Position numbers and translations under genes: made by a program
The notes under the pieces: model-generated
Told to the model about the DNA's origin: nothing
Databases searched by the model: none
Seen by the model: the letters and a program-made list of their open reading frames with translations, nothing else
Shown: in pieces, positions 1-7,200 of the stretch
Position numbering within the stretch: position 1 is the first letter of the stretch
Layout: each line of letters begins with the position of its first letter
DNA from: Plantimonas leprariae
GTDB lineage: Bacteria; Pseudomonadota; Alphaproteobacteria; Rhizobiales; Rhizobiaceae
NCBI RefSeq assembly: GCF_008802405.1
Contig: NZ_VZDO01000005.1
Coordinates: 186,001 to 250,000, forward strand
Length of the DNA stretch: 64,000 nt
Direction: 5' to 3'

Positions 1-513
1 GTCGAGCACGACGAGGGCGTCGGAGACCGTCTCGAACAGGATCCGGTAGTGGGTTTCCGCCTGCCGCTGGCGCCGCCGGTTCCGCTCCAGCGACTGCCGA
101 TTGTTGAGAAGGCGCGACTGGAGGCTCGCGGTCGGACGCAGGTCCCGTCCGATCAGGACGATCTCGCCGTCGCCGCCGACATGGAAGGCGGAATATTGCA
201 GCGGCAGCGCGTCGCCGCCGCCGAGGGAGTGGCCGATCTCGTAGCCGCTCGTCGGCCGGCCCTCGCGCGCCGAAAGCAGCATGGCCTTCAGCGCGGGATG
301 GCTGGAATGATTGACGACCTTGTCGATCCGCTTGCCCCGCCACGCGGCGATCGGCGCGGCCGAAACGTCCTGCAGGTTGTGGGAAAGATCGCCGATGACG
401 TCGTTGGCGTCGACCACCATGGTCAGGTCGGCCGAGGCGGCGATGAGATCGGCGAGGGTCTGGCTATCGGCGGCCGGAAGCTGCAGGCGCGGCGGGGAAG
501 GTTTCGATGCCAT
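1..513 (-). CDS. PpsR/CrtJ-like PAS regulator, partial (N-terminal 171 residues)
   Basis: Reading from ATG at 513 the frame stays open to the window edge, so the C-terminus is missing. The visible part has a PAS-N-like region (about residues 15-125) with SADLTMVVDANDVIGDL, then GRDLRPTASLQ and a basic linker leading into the start of a PAS domain (HYRILFETVSDALVVLD). The same layout occurs in the complete PpsR at 35459-36877 (GTDLRPMAEMQ, then RYRIVFHLAAEPMLIVE). I infer a second PpsR-family repressor of photosynthesis genes. The C-terminal helix-turn-helix that would prove it lies outside the window. It is divergent from the small gene at 823. Confidence 0.75.
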   Translation of the reverse strand, partial: MASKPSPPRLQLPAADSQTLADLIAASADLTMVVDANDVIGDLSHNLQDVSAAPIAAWRGKRIDKVVNHSSHPALKAMLLSAREGRPTSGYEIGHSLGGGDALPLQYSAFHVGGDGEIVLIGRDLRPTASLQSRLLNNRQSLERNRRRQRQAETHYRILFETVSDALVVLD

Positions 514-822
514 CGGGTCGGGATAACTCGGGGGAAGCGTCTGCTCGCCGACGTTATATCGGCTCGTGCTCACCGGACACAATCGGTGCCGGAGAAAGTC
601 GATCCGAAGGATCGCGTTCTCCACCGGCGTGCTGCCGAAGCGGTGCGTCCGGTCACCGGGACATGCGCGAGCCGCCAGCCGCCCGAGGCGCGAATATTTG
701 CTGGCAAACGGCACGGACGGTATGGACGCCGCCGCCGGTTTGGACCTAACCTTACCCTCGCAATGCTGTGCGGCAAGGAAGCGACAAGACTTCGCAGCCG
801 CTTCGCGACGGAGGAGGGTGCC
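514..822. other. Divergent intergenic region
   Basis: This 309-bp spacer separates the divergent starts of the PpsR-like gene (513) and the small gene at 823. It must hold both promoters. I found no exact TGT-N12-ACA site. A near palindromic stretch around 570-595 (gctcaccggacacaatcggt) is unconvincing. GAGGAGGG at 811-818 is the ribosome binding site of the following gene. Confidence 0.4.
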
Positions 823-1149
823 GTGTGGAACAGCGAAGCATCGGGGGGTGACGGCGAGCCATGGCCCGGCGAGGGTGTTCTTCGCCGCTATTGCGTGGCC
901 GCCTATGTGAACGACGATCTCATCGCGGCCGTAGAGGGCTGGCGAAGGGCGCACGGCATCGCCGACCAACCCGAAGCGCTCGGCGAACTGGTTCGCCTGG
1001 GTCTCATGAGCGAGGTGGCGAAGATCTATCGTCTCGTCTGCCAGGACAAGCAGCCCCGCGACAGGCCCGTCGACGCCGACGGCAAGCGCCGACGCCATCC
1101 CCGGCCGCGACGGCTGGAGCGTCAGGAACTCGGCCTCCCGGCCAACTGA
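823..1149 (+). CDS. Small ribbon-helix-helix-like protein
   Basis: This 108-residue protein starts at GTG 823, chosen because GAGGAGGG (811-818) sits five bases upstream. Residues about 28-62 resemble a ribbon-helix-helix core: a short strand, then NDDLIAAVEGWRRAHGI, then a second helix ending LGELVRLGL. This pattern is typical of CopG/Arc-type DNA-binding proteins. The C-terminal third is rich in Arg, Lys and Pro and probably disordered. It is divergent from the PpsR-like gene and upstream of tspO. No target is known; a regulatory role is inference from the fold-like pattern only. Confidence 0.5.
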   Translation: MWNSEASGGDGEPWPGEGVLRRYCVAAYVNDDLIAAVEGWRRAHGIADQPEALGELVRLGLMSEVAKIYRLVCQDKQPRDRPVDADGKRRRHPRPRRLERQELGLPAN

Positions 1150-1285
1150 CGATTGGCCGATCTAGGGCCCCATTGCGGTCCGGCGGAAACACCGACAGGA
1201 GCGCGCCTATCGACATGCGCTCTTTTTTCGGCCGACCGCTCGCTTAGCTGATCGGATCGACAAGGCGGGAACGGGAGGCAGGAGC

Positions 1286-1744
1286 TTGATCGACTGGACC
1301 CTCGCCGTCTTCGGGCTCCTCGGATTCGCCGCGGCAACGAGCGGTGGCTTCTTTCGACCGGGCGAATGGTACGAACGGCTGCGCAAGCCGTCCTGGACGC
1401 CGCCGAACTGGGCCTTCGGCGCCGTGTGGTCCGTGCTCTACGTGATGATCGTGATCGCCGGGTGGCTCGTGTGGCGGAACGAGCCGGGCGGTCCGGCAGT
1501 CTGGTTGTGGGGCATCCAGCTCGTGCTCAACGCGCTCTGGTCGGCGATCTTCTTCGGCATGCGCCGGATCGATCTCGCCATGGCGGAGGTCTTGCTCCTT
1601 TGGCTGGCGATCGCGGCCTTCATCGTGGCGGCGGCCGGCATTTCCGCGACGGCCGCCATCCTGTTCGTCCCCTACCTGATCTGGGTTACGATCGCCGCTG
1701 CGCTCAACTGGGGTGTGCTCCGGATGAACGCGGCGGCGCCGTAG
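1286..1744 (+). CDS. tspO: TspO/MBR tryptophan-rich sensory protein
   Basis: This 152-residue, five-helix membrane protein matches the TspO/CrtK family. Diagnostic features are WYERLRKPSWTPPNWAFGAVW near the N-terminus, WGIQLVLNALWSAIFF in the middle and LIWVTIAAALNW near the end. The start is TTG at 1286, preceded by GGGAGG (1273-1278) and GGAG (1281-1284). In Rhodobacter TspO is an outer-membrane tetrapyrrole-binding protein that dampens photosynthesis gene expression in oxygen. Its place beside the photosynthesis cluster and a PpsR-like gene fits that role. It converges with the pseudoazurin gene. Confidence 0.9.
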   Translation: MIDWTLAVFGLLGFAAATSGGFFRPGEWYERLRKPSWTPPNWAFGAVWSVLYVMIVIAGWLVWRNEPGGPAVWLWGIQLVLNALWSAIFFGMRRIDLAMAEVLLLWLAIAAFIVAAAGISATAAILFVPYLIWVTIAAALNWGVLRMNAAAP

Positions 1745-1748
1745 GCCT

Positions 1749-1785
1749 CGAACCGCGGAGCGCGCCCGCGGCGCCCTCCGGTTCG
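1749..1785. terminator. Possible bidirectional hairpin between tspO and the pseudoazurin gene
   Basis: CGAACCG (1749-1755) pairs with CGGTTCG (1779-1785), with further GC pairing inside. It lies between two convergent genes, 4 bp after the tspO stop. There is no T-tract, so this is only a candidate terminator. Confidence 0.35.
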
Positions 1786-1813
1786 GCTGGGCATCGCAAG
1801 CCGCGCCGCCGCC

Positions 1814-2254
1814 TCAGTTGCTCGGGACCTCTGCGAACAGTTCGTCGAGACGCGCCTTCGCCTTCGGGGATACTTGCTTGACGGCCTTCGCCTCGGCGAG
1901 GTTCGTCGGCTTGCCCGCGACCACGAGGGCGACCATCCCCATGGAATAGTGCGGCTGGCACTTGATGCCGTAGACGCCCTCGGCGTCGACCGTCATCGTC
2001 ACCGGCTTGCCGGCCTTGCCCTTGAACTCCTTGCCGCCGGCCGGGACCATGCCCTTCATAGTTTCGGCGAGGTGGCCCGCGTCGGTCGGGATGAAGGTCA
2101 CGGTATCGCCGGGCGCGGCCGTGATGAGGTCCGGCTCGAACACCATCTCGCCCTTCGCGCCCTTGTTCACCATCTTCACCTGATGGTCCGCCGCGATGGC
2201 GGGCACGGCGACGACGAGCGGCAGGGCCGCGAGCAACATCAACGCAGACTTCAT
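1814..2254 (-). CDS. Pseudoazurin (type 1 copper protein)
   Basis: This 146-residue cupredoxin has a signal peptide (about residues 1-22, ending AIAA), so it is periplasmic. Copper ligands are visible as H61, C99, H102 and M107 in the motif CQPHYSMGM, the classic pseudoazurin loop. The start at 2254 follows a clear GGGAGGAG site. Pseudoazurins shuttle electrons from the cytochrome bc1 complex to periplasmic acceptors such as nitrite reductase. It is divergent from bchI, and no pufC is present after pufM. It is therefore a candidate electron donor to the reaction centre; that is inference. Confidence 0.9.
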   Translation of the reverse strand: MKSALMLLAALPLVVAVPAIAADHQVKMVNKGAKGEMVFEPDLITAAPGDTVTFIPTDAGHLAETMKGMVPAGGKEFKGKAGKPVTMTVDAEGVYGIKCQPHYSMGMVALVVAGKPTNLAEAKAVKQVSPKAKARLDELFAEVPSN

Positions 2255-2480
2255 GGACTTTCTCCTCCCTGGTTGAACGCCATCCACCTGCCACCCCTCG
2301 AAACCGGGGTGCGGGCCGGACGGAACGGATCGGTGATGGATGAAACGAGGCTGGCAGCGACGGGATTTTCGTCGAGATAGCATGCCGGGCGCGGGCGTTC
2401 CGGCTCGGCCGAACCCTCCTTCCGCCGTCGCGGCGGCTCGATGCCTTCCGATGGCAAGAGCTACTCCCAAAGCCGAAATC

Positions 2481-2508
2481 TGTCAAAGCAGATATGTCAA
2501 AACAGATT
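2481..2508. repeat. Tandem 14-bp repeat carrying PpsR half-sites
   Basis: TGTCAAAGCAGATA (2481-2494) is followed directly by TGTCAAAACAGATT (2495-2508); 12 of 14 bases match. Each copy starts with a TGTCA half-site. An outer inverted repeat AATCTGT (2477-2483) / ACAGATT (2502-2508) overlaps them. The block lies before bchI and overlaps the full palindrome at 2495. Confidence 0.7.
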
Positions 2509-2512
2509 GACA
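2495..2512. promoter_or_regulatory. PpsR/CrtJ-type binding site (TGT-N12-ACA)
   Basis: The sequence TGTCAAAACAGATTGACA fits the PpsR consensus exactly. It overlaps a TTGACA -35-like hexamer (2507-2512) reading toward bchI, which is the usual way PpsR blocks RNA polymerase. It could also affect the divergent pseudoazurin gene. Confidence 0.7.
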
Positions 2513-2605
2513 GTCGGAAGTGTCCGGCACACTGTCGGCCATTCCGGCGCGCCGGCGGGAAAGCGGTTCCGGACGGTGCAGGGCAGGCGTTGCACGGGTC
2601 ACGGC

Positions 2606-3628
2606 ATGGAGTTCAGCTATCCGTTCTCGGCGATCGTCGGCCAGGAGGAGATGAAGCGGGCGCTGCTGCTCGCCGCCGTCGATCCGCGCATCGGCGGCAT
2701 CCTGGTCTTCGGCCATCGCGGCACGGGCAAGACGACCGCGATCCGGGGGCTCGCAGGGCTATTGCCGCCGATGAGGGTGACCGGCGACTGCCGCTACAAC
2801 TGCGACCCCGCGGACGAGCGGGATCGCTGCCCGCAATGCGCGAAGGACGCCGCGAACGGCCGCGCGAAGTCGCGCAAGGCCCCGGTTCCCGTGGTCGACC
2901 TGCCGCTCGGCGCGACCGAGGACCGGGTCGCCGGCGCGCTGGATCTCGAAAAGGCGCTCGTTTCGGGCGAGAAGGCCTTCGAACCGGGCCTTCTCGCCAG
3001 GGCCCATCGCGGCTTCCTCTACATCGACGAGGTCAACCTCCTCGAAGACCATCTCGTCGATCTCCTGCTCGACGTTTCGGCCTCCGGCTTCAACGTGGTG
3101 GAGCGGGAAGGGCTGAGCGTTCGCCACGCGGCGCGCTTCGTGCTCGTCGGCAGTGGCAATCCGGAGGAAGGCGAGCTCCGTCCGCAACTGCTCGACCGCT
3201 TCGGGCTTTCCGTGGAAGTGGCTTCGCCGGGCGATGTCGCGACGCGCGTCGAGGTCGTCAAGCGCCGCGACGCCTTCGACCGGGATCCACGCGCCTTCGC
3301 GGAGAGTTGGAAACGCAAGGACGCGGCGCTCCGCGCGCGGATCGGCAAGGCGAGGGACGCGCTGAGCTCCGTCGCGACGTCGGATGCGGTCCTCGAGCAG
3401 GCAGCGGCGCTCTGTCTCGCGCTCGGCGTCGACGGCCTTCGAGGCGAACTGACGCTCGTCCGGGCGGCGAGAGCGCTGACGGCGCTGGAGGGCGGCGCGG
3501 CGGTGACCGCCGGCGCGGTCCGCGCCGTCGCCGTCTCCGCGCTGCGGCACCGGCTGCGGCGCGATCCGCTGGACGAAAGCGGCTCCGGCGCGCGCGTCGA
3601 GCGCGCCCTCGTCGAGATCGCCGCGTGA
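2606..3628 (+). CDS. bchI: Magnesium chelatase subunit I
   Basis: This 340-residue AAA+ ATPase is the motor subunit of the BchIDH chelatase, which inserts Mg2+ into protoporphyrin IX at the branch from haem to bacteriochlorophyll. Walker A is GHRGTGKT (residues 36-43) and Walker B is LYIDEVNLL. The start at ATG 2606 gives the conserved N-terminus EFSYPFSAIVGQ; the frame is open further upstream but that part is not family-like. It overlaps bchD by 4 bp (GTGA) and heads bchI-bchD-bchO. A PpsR-type site lies about 95 bp upstream. Confidence 0.97.
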   Translation: MEFSYPFSAIVGQEEMKRALLLAAVDPRIGGILVFGHRGTGKTTAIRGLAGLLPPMRVTGDCRYNCDPADERDRCPQCAKDAANGRAKSRKAPVPVVDLPLGATEDRVAGALDLEKALVSGEKAFEPGLLARAHRGFLYIDEVNLLEDHLVDLLLDVSASGFNVVEREGLSVRHAARFVLVGSGNPEEGELRPQLLDRFGLSVEVASPGDVATRVEVVKRRDAFDRDPRAFAESWKRKDAALRARIGKARDALSSVATSDAVLEQAAALCLALGVDGLRGELTLVRAARALTALEGGAAVTAGAVRAVAVSALRHRLRRDPLDESGSGARVERALVEIAA

Positions 3629-5340
3629 CGAGCGCCTGGGTGGACGCCTGTCTCGCCGCCGCCCTCGTCGCTGTCGACGGCCGCGGGCTCGGCGGCATCC
3701 GGGTGCGCTCGCGAGCCGGACCCGTGCGCGACCGCTGGCTCGACGAGCTCGCGCGCTGCCTCGGCCCCGAGGTGCCGATCCGGCGCGTTGCGGGCGGCAT
3801 CGCGGCAGAGCGGCTGGTCGGCGGCCTCGACCTCGCTGCAACGCTCGGGCGCGGCCGTCCGGTCGCCGAGCCCGGACTGCTGGAGGCAGTGGACGGCGGC
3901 TGTCTCGTCGTGGCCATGGCGGAGCGGCTGGACCGCACCGCCGCCGGTGTGATCGCGGCGGCGTTGGACGAGAAGCTGGTTCGTTTCGCGCTGATCGCGC
4001 TCGATGAAAGCGCGGAGGACGACGAACGGCTCGTGCCCGTCCTTGCCGACCGCCTCGGGCTGGTCGTCGATCTCGATGCCCTGTCCTGGCGAGAAACGGC
4101 ACGGACCATCGTTACGCCGGACATCCGCGCCGCGCGCTCGCGGCTCGGCGCTGTGGAGATGGGGGAGGATGTGGTGGCAGCGCTCGCTTCGGCAGCGACG
4201 GCGCTCGGGCTCGCGTCCCTCCGCGCGCCGCTGCACCTCGTTCGAGCGGCGCGCGCGGTTGCCGCGCTTCGCGGCGTTACTCATGTCGAGGCGGAAGACG
4301 CCGTCGCGGCGCTGCGGCTCGTGCTCGGCGTGCGGCTGCCGGACCCGGCGGAAAGCGCGGCGGAGGCGGAAGAACCTGCTTCGCACGCGCCCCCGGAAGA
4401 CGGCGTCGCGCCTCGCGATCCGGATCGCGAGCCAGCGCCGGCGACCGACGGCGTTGCGCCGGACGTGGTTCTCGACGCCGTGCGGACCGTCCTGCCGCGG
4501 AACGTGCTCCTCGCCCTCCAGGCGACGTCGCGCGAGCGGGCGAAGCGCGGCATCGCCGGCAAGGCCGGTGCGACGGAGGCGCACGGGCGGCGTGGCCGTG
4601 CGCTGACGCCGAGCGCCAGGAAACCGGTTCCGGATGCGCGGATCGACCTTCTCGCGACGCTTCGGCAGGCGGCGCCCTGGCAGCTTATCCGCGCGCGCAC
4701 CGGCATGCAGGAGGCTTCGCCTTCGAAACGGCTCCATGTGCGCAAGGACGATTTCCGCTTCGTCCGCGCTAGGACGAAGACCGGTACGACCGCGATCTTC
4801 GCCGTCGACGCCTCCGGTTCGGCCGCGGTGGAGCGCCTCGCCGAAGCCAAGGGCGCGGTGGAGCACTTGCTGGCCGAATGCTACGTCCGCCGCGACAGCG
4901 TCGCCCTGATCGCCTTTCGCGGCCGGCGCGCCGAAACGCTGCTCGAGCCGACGCGCTCGCTGGTCCGCGCCAAGCGCTGCCTTGCGGCCTTGCCCGGCGG
5001 CGGCGGCACGCCTCTGGCGGACGGCATCCTCCTCGCCTCGCGAGTGGCGGCGGCGTCCGTGCGCAAGGGGCAGGACGCGATCGTGGTCTTCCTCACCGAC
5101 GGACGCGGCAATGTCGCGCTGGACGGCACGAGCGCAGCGGATAAGCTGGCCGCGGATCTGGCGGGCGCGGCGCTGCGATTTCGGCAATCGGGCGTCCGCG
5201 CCATCCTGATCGACACGGCCCGGCGAGCGCAGCCACGCACGGCGGAACTCGCCCGCAACCTCGGCGCCGAATACCTGGCGCTGCCGCAAGGAGGAGCGCG
5301 AAGCTTGGCCCAGGAAGTCGGCGCGAGAATGAAGGCCTGA
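3625..5340 (+). CDS. bchD: Magnesium chelatase subunit D
   Basis: This 571-residue protein starts at GTG 3625, overlapping the bchI stop. It has a degenerate N-terminal AAA+ half, an acidic Pro/Glu/Asp-rich linker (about residues 240-275) and a C-terminal von Willebrand A domain. The MIDAS motif DASGS in FAVDASGSAAVERL and the later GGGGTPLADG and FLTDGRGN segments are all clear. BchD forms a platform with BchI and docks it on BchH. Length and layout are normal for the family. Confidence 0.95.
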   Translation: MTSAWVDACLAAALVAVDGRGLGGIRVRSRAGPVRDRWLDELARCLGPEVPIRRVAGGIAAERLVGGLDLAATLGRGRPVAEPGLLEAVDGGCLVVAMAERLDRTAAGVIAAALDEKLVRFALIALDESAEDDERLVPVLADRLGLVVDLDALSWRETARTIVTPDIRAARSRLGAVEMGEDVVAALASAATALGLASLRAPLHLVRAARAVAALRGVTHVEAEDAVAALRLVLGVRLPDPAESAAEAEEPASHAPPEDGVAPRDPDREPAPATDGVAPDVVLDAVRTVLPRNVLLALQATSRERAKRGIAGKAGATEAHGRRGRALTPSARKPVPDARIDLLATLRQAAPWQLIRARTGMQEASPSKRLHVRKDDFRFVRARTKTGTTAIFAVDASGSAAVERLAEAKGAVEHLLAECYVRRDSVALIAFRGRRAETLLEPTRSLVRAKRCLAALPGGGGTPLADGILLASRVAAASVRKGQDAIVVFLTDGRGNVALDGTSAADKLAADLAGAALRFRQSGVRAILIDTARRAQPRTAELARNLGAEYLALPQGGARSLAQEVGARMKA

Positions 5341-5348
5341 CGGCTTCC

Positions 5349-6254
5349 ATGTTCGGTGGTTTGCGCAGCCCGTCTTGGAGCGTCGAAGGCCGCGACTGGC
5401 CGAACCGGGCATTCAGCCGCTTCGTGCGCTCCGGCGGGCTGCTCTGGCACCTGCAGGAGATGGGCGAGGGGCCGCGCGTCCTGTTCGTCCACGGCACGGG
5501 GGCGGCGACCCATTCGTTCCGCGACCTCGCGCCCTTGCTGGCGGCCTCGGGATTCCGAGTGCTGGCGCTCGACCTTCCCGGCCACGGCTTCACGCAGCAT
5601 CCCGCCTCCGGCGACGGCCTCTCGCTGCCGGGCATGGCGAGGCTCGTGCGCGGCGTCCTCGCCGAAGCGGGGTTCGAGCCGCAAGTCGCGGTCGGCCATT
5701 CCGCCGGCGCCGCCGTTCTGGTCGCGATGGCGCTCGACGGCTCCATCCGTCCCGAAACGGTGGTCGCCCTCAACGGGGCGCTGCTGCCGATCCGGGGGGC
5801 GGCGCTGTTCTCGCCGCTCGCCAAGCTGCTGTTCCTCAATCCGCTGGCGCCCCGGCTGTTCGCGCTCCGGGCGATCAGCCGCGACGCCACGCGCCGGCTG
5901 CTCGAAAGCACCGGCTCCGCCGTCGATGCGCGCGGCGTCGAACTCTATGCGCGCCTGTTCCGATCGTCCGGCCATGTCGCGGCGACGCTCGGCATGATGG
6001 CGAACTGGGACCTCGACCCGATCGAGCGGCGTCTGCCCGCTCTCGCCATGCCGCTCGTGCTCGTCGCCGCCGCCGACGACCGGGCGATCCCGCCGGCCGA
6101 CGCGCGGACCGTCGCGGCCCGCATGCCGAACGCCCGGGTCGTGCCGATCCGGCGCGGCGGCCATCTCGTGCACGAAAGCGAGCCGGCCGAGATCGCCGCG
6201 CTCATTCGCCGGGCTGCAGCGGAGGCCGGAGTCGTCCCGGCAGGGCCGGGCTGA
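5349..6254 (+). CDS. bchO: BchO, Mg-chelatase-associated alpha/beta hydrolase
   Basis: This 301-residue alpha/beta-hydrolase-fold protein has the oxyanion region FVHGTGAATHSF, the nucleophile elbow GHSAG and a late histidine in GGHLVHE. BchO is conserved after bchID in purple bacteria; its exact role is unsettled and often described as chelatase-associated. It begins 8 bp after bchD. Its last 53 bp overlap the 3' end of crtC on the other strand. Confidence 0.9.
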   Translation: MFGGLRSPSWSVEGRDWPNRAFSRFVRSGGLLWHLQEMGEGPRVLFVHGTGAATHSFRDLAPLLAASGFRVLALDLPGHGFTQHPASGDGLSLPGMARLVRGVLAEAGFEPQVAVGHSAGAAVLVAMALDGSIRPETVVALNGALLPIRGAALFSPLAKLLFLNPLAPRLFALRAISRDATRRLLESTGSAVDARGVELYARLFRSSGHVAATLGMMANWDLDPIERRLPALAMPLVLVAAADDRAIPPADARTVAARMPNARVVPIRRGGHLVHESEPAEIAALIRRAAAEAGVVPAGPG

Positions 6255-7200
6255 GAACGGGTACGGAGGCGCCGCCTCGACCCGCGAGCCGCGGCATCTT
6301 GAACGGCAGCAGCGCCTGCACCCAGCGCGAGCGGAAACGGTCGAGATCGACCGTCTCGTGGATCGCGCGCCGCCGCGACCCGTCCTGGCCGAGCATCGAG
6401 CGGCTGTAGAAGGGCGTGTCCTCCAGCGTCCGTTCGACATGCGCCGCTCCCGGCGCCGAGCGCGCGACGCGCCAGCCGGTTCGCGGCAGGGGCCGGCTCG
6501 GCTTGGCCGCGAGCGAGGCGAGCGTCCCGTCGCGCCGGTATTCGAGCGCGAGGCTGCGCGGCCCACCTTCGCGCGGCGACGTCTCGTAATGGATGCGGGT
6601 CCCGCCGTCGGCCTCGCTCCGGCACCAGTCCCAGCGGCGGAAGCCCGCTTCCAGCGGCTCCGCGCCGTGGTTCATGTCGAGATAGGCGCTGCCCCGCCAG
6701 CCGAGATCGGGATGGTCGAACCGCGCCTCGACGCGGGCGCAGGGCGCGACCGGCCGCCAGAAATGTCGGCGGTTGTCGTGAAGGCAGATTTCCTCCGCGA
6801 AGACCGGCCCCGGCTCGACGATGATGCGGCCGCGCAGGCGCTTCGGAACGGGCACGGTCCATTCGTCGATGTCGATGACGAGCTGCCGGCCGGTCCAGGT
6901 CCAGGCGCTCGGGCCGATCGCGAGGCGTGCGGCGCTGGCATTCAGGGTGCCTCGGCCCCGCTCCGTCATCGCCCAGCGCTTGCCGTGCGGCGTGTAGAGG
7001 ATGGCGTTGATGCTGACATGGTCGAAGGGATCGGCCGCGCCCTCACGCCGCCGCCGCGCCGCCGCGTAGTACGGCGAGAAGACGCTGCCGATGAAGGCGA
7101 TGACCGTCAGCGCGTTCCGCCCGTCGTCGCCGATCGCATCGAGATACCACCAGGCATAGCCGCCGGGCGGGACCGCGCGGTCGAAGCCAAATGCGTCAGC
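6202..7200 (-). CDS. crtC: Carotenoid 1,2-hydratase (CrtC), start unresolved
   Basis: The frame encodes a CrtC-family protein: PPGGYAWWYLDAIGDDGR, FIGSVFSPYYAAARRR, YLDMNHGAEPLE and WDWCRSE. CrtC hydrates the 1,2 double bond of neurosporene or lycopene in the spirilloxanthin pathway. The conserved N-terminus is encoded inside the 3' end of crtD. I find no ATG, GTG or TTG in this frame between about 7360 and the WWYLD motif, although the frame is open far upstream. The end at 7200 only marks where homology plausibly begins. The start may be non-canonical, or one base may be wrong or changed here. Confidence 0.8.
   Translation of the reverse strand, partial: ADAFGFDRAVPPGGYAWWYLDAIGDDGRNALTVIAFIGSVFSPYYAAARRRREGAADPFDHVSINAILYTPHGKRWAMTERGRGTLNASAARLAIGPSAWTWTGRQLVIDIDEWTVPVPKRLRGRIIVEPGPVFAEEICLHDNRRHFWRPVAPCARVEARFDHPDLGWRGSAYLDMNHGAEPLEAGFRRWDWCRSEADGGTRIHYETSPREGGPRSLALEYRRDGTLASLAAKPSRPLPRTGWRVARSAPGAAHVERTLEDTPFYSRSMLGQDGSRRRAIHETVDLDRFRSRWVQALLPFKMPRLAGRGGASVPVLSPALPGRLRPPLQPGE

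Larger units (their letters stand above)
2255..2605. other. Divergent promoter region, pseudoazurin / bchI
   Basis: This 351-bp gap separates the divergent pseudoazurin and bchI starts. It contains a tandem 14-bp repeat and a PpsR-type palindrome at 2481-2512, described separately, and a TTGACA -35-like element at 2507-2512. I see no gene in it. Confidence 0.6.

Noticed and set aside
49-822. An open (+) frame upstream of the small ribbon-helix-helix gene
   Set aside because: The part before GTG 823 is antisense to the PpsR-like gene, and a strong ribosome site marks GTG 823.
2494-3624. Long N-terminal extension of the bchD frame across bchI
   Set aside because: The sequence is low-complexity Arg/Gly; homology begins at GTG 3625.
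3019-5412. A 797-codon open frame on the (-) strand across bchI and bchD
   Set aside because: It is antisense to bchI and bchD and has biased composition without motifs.
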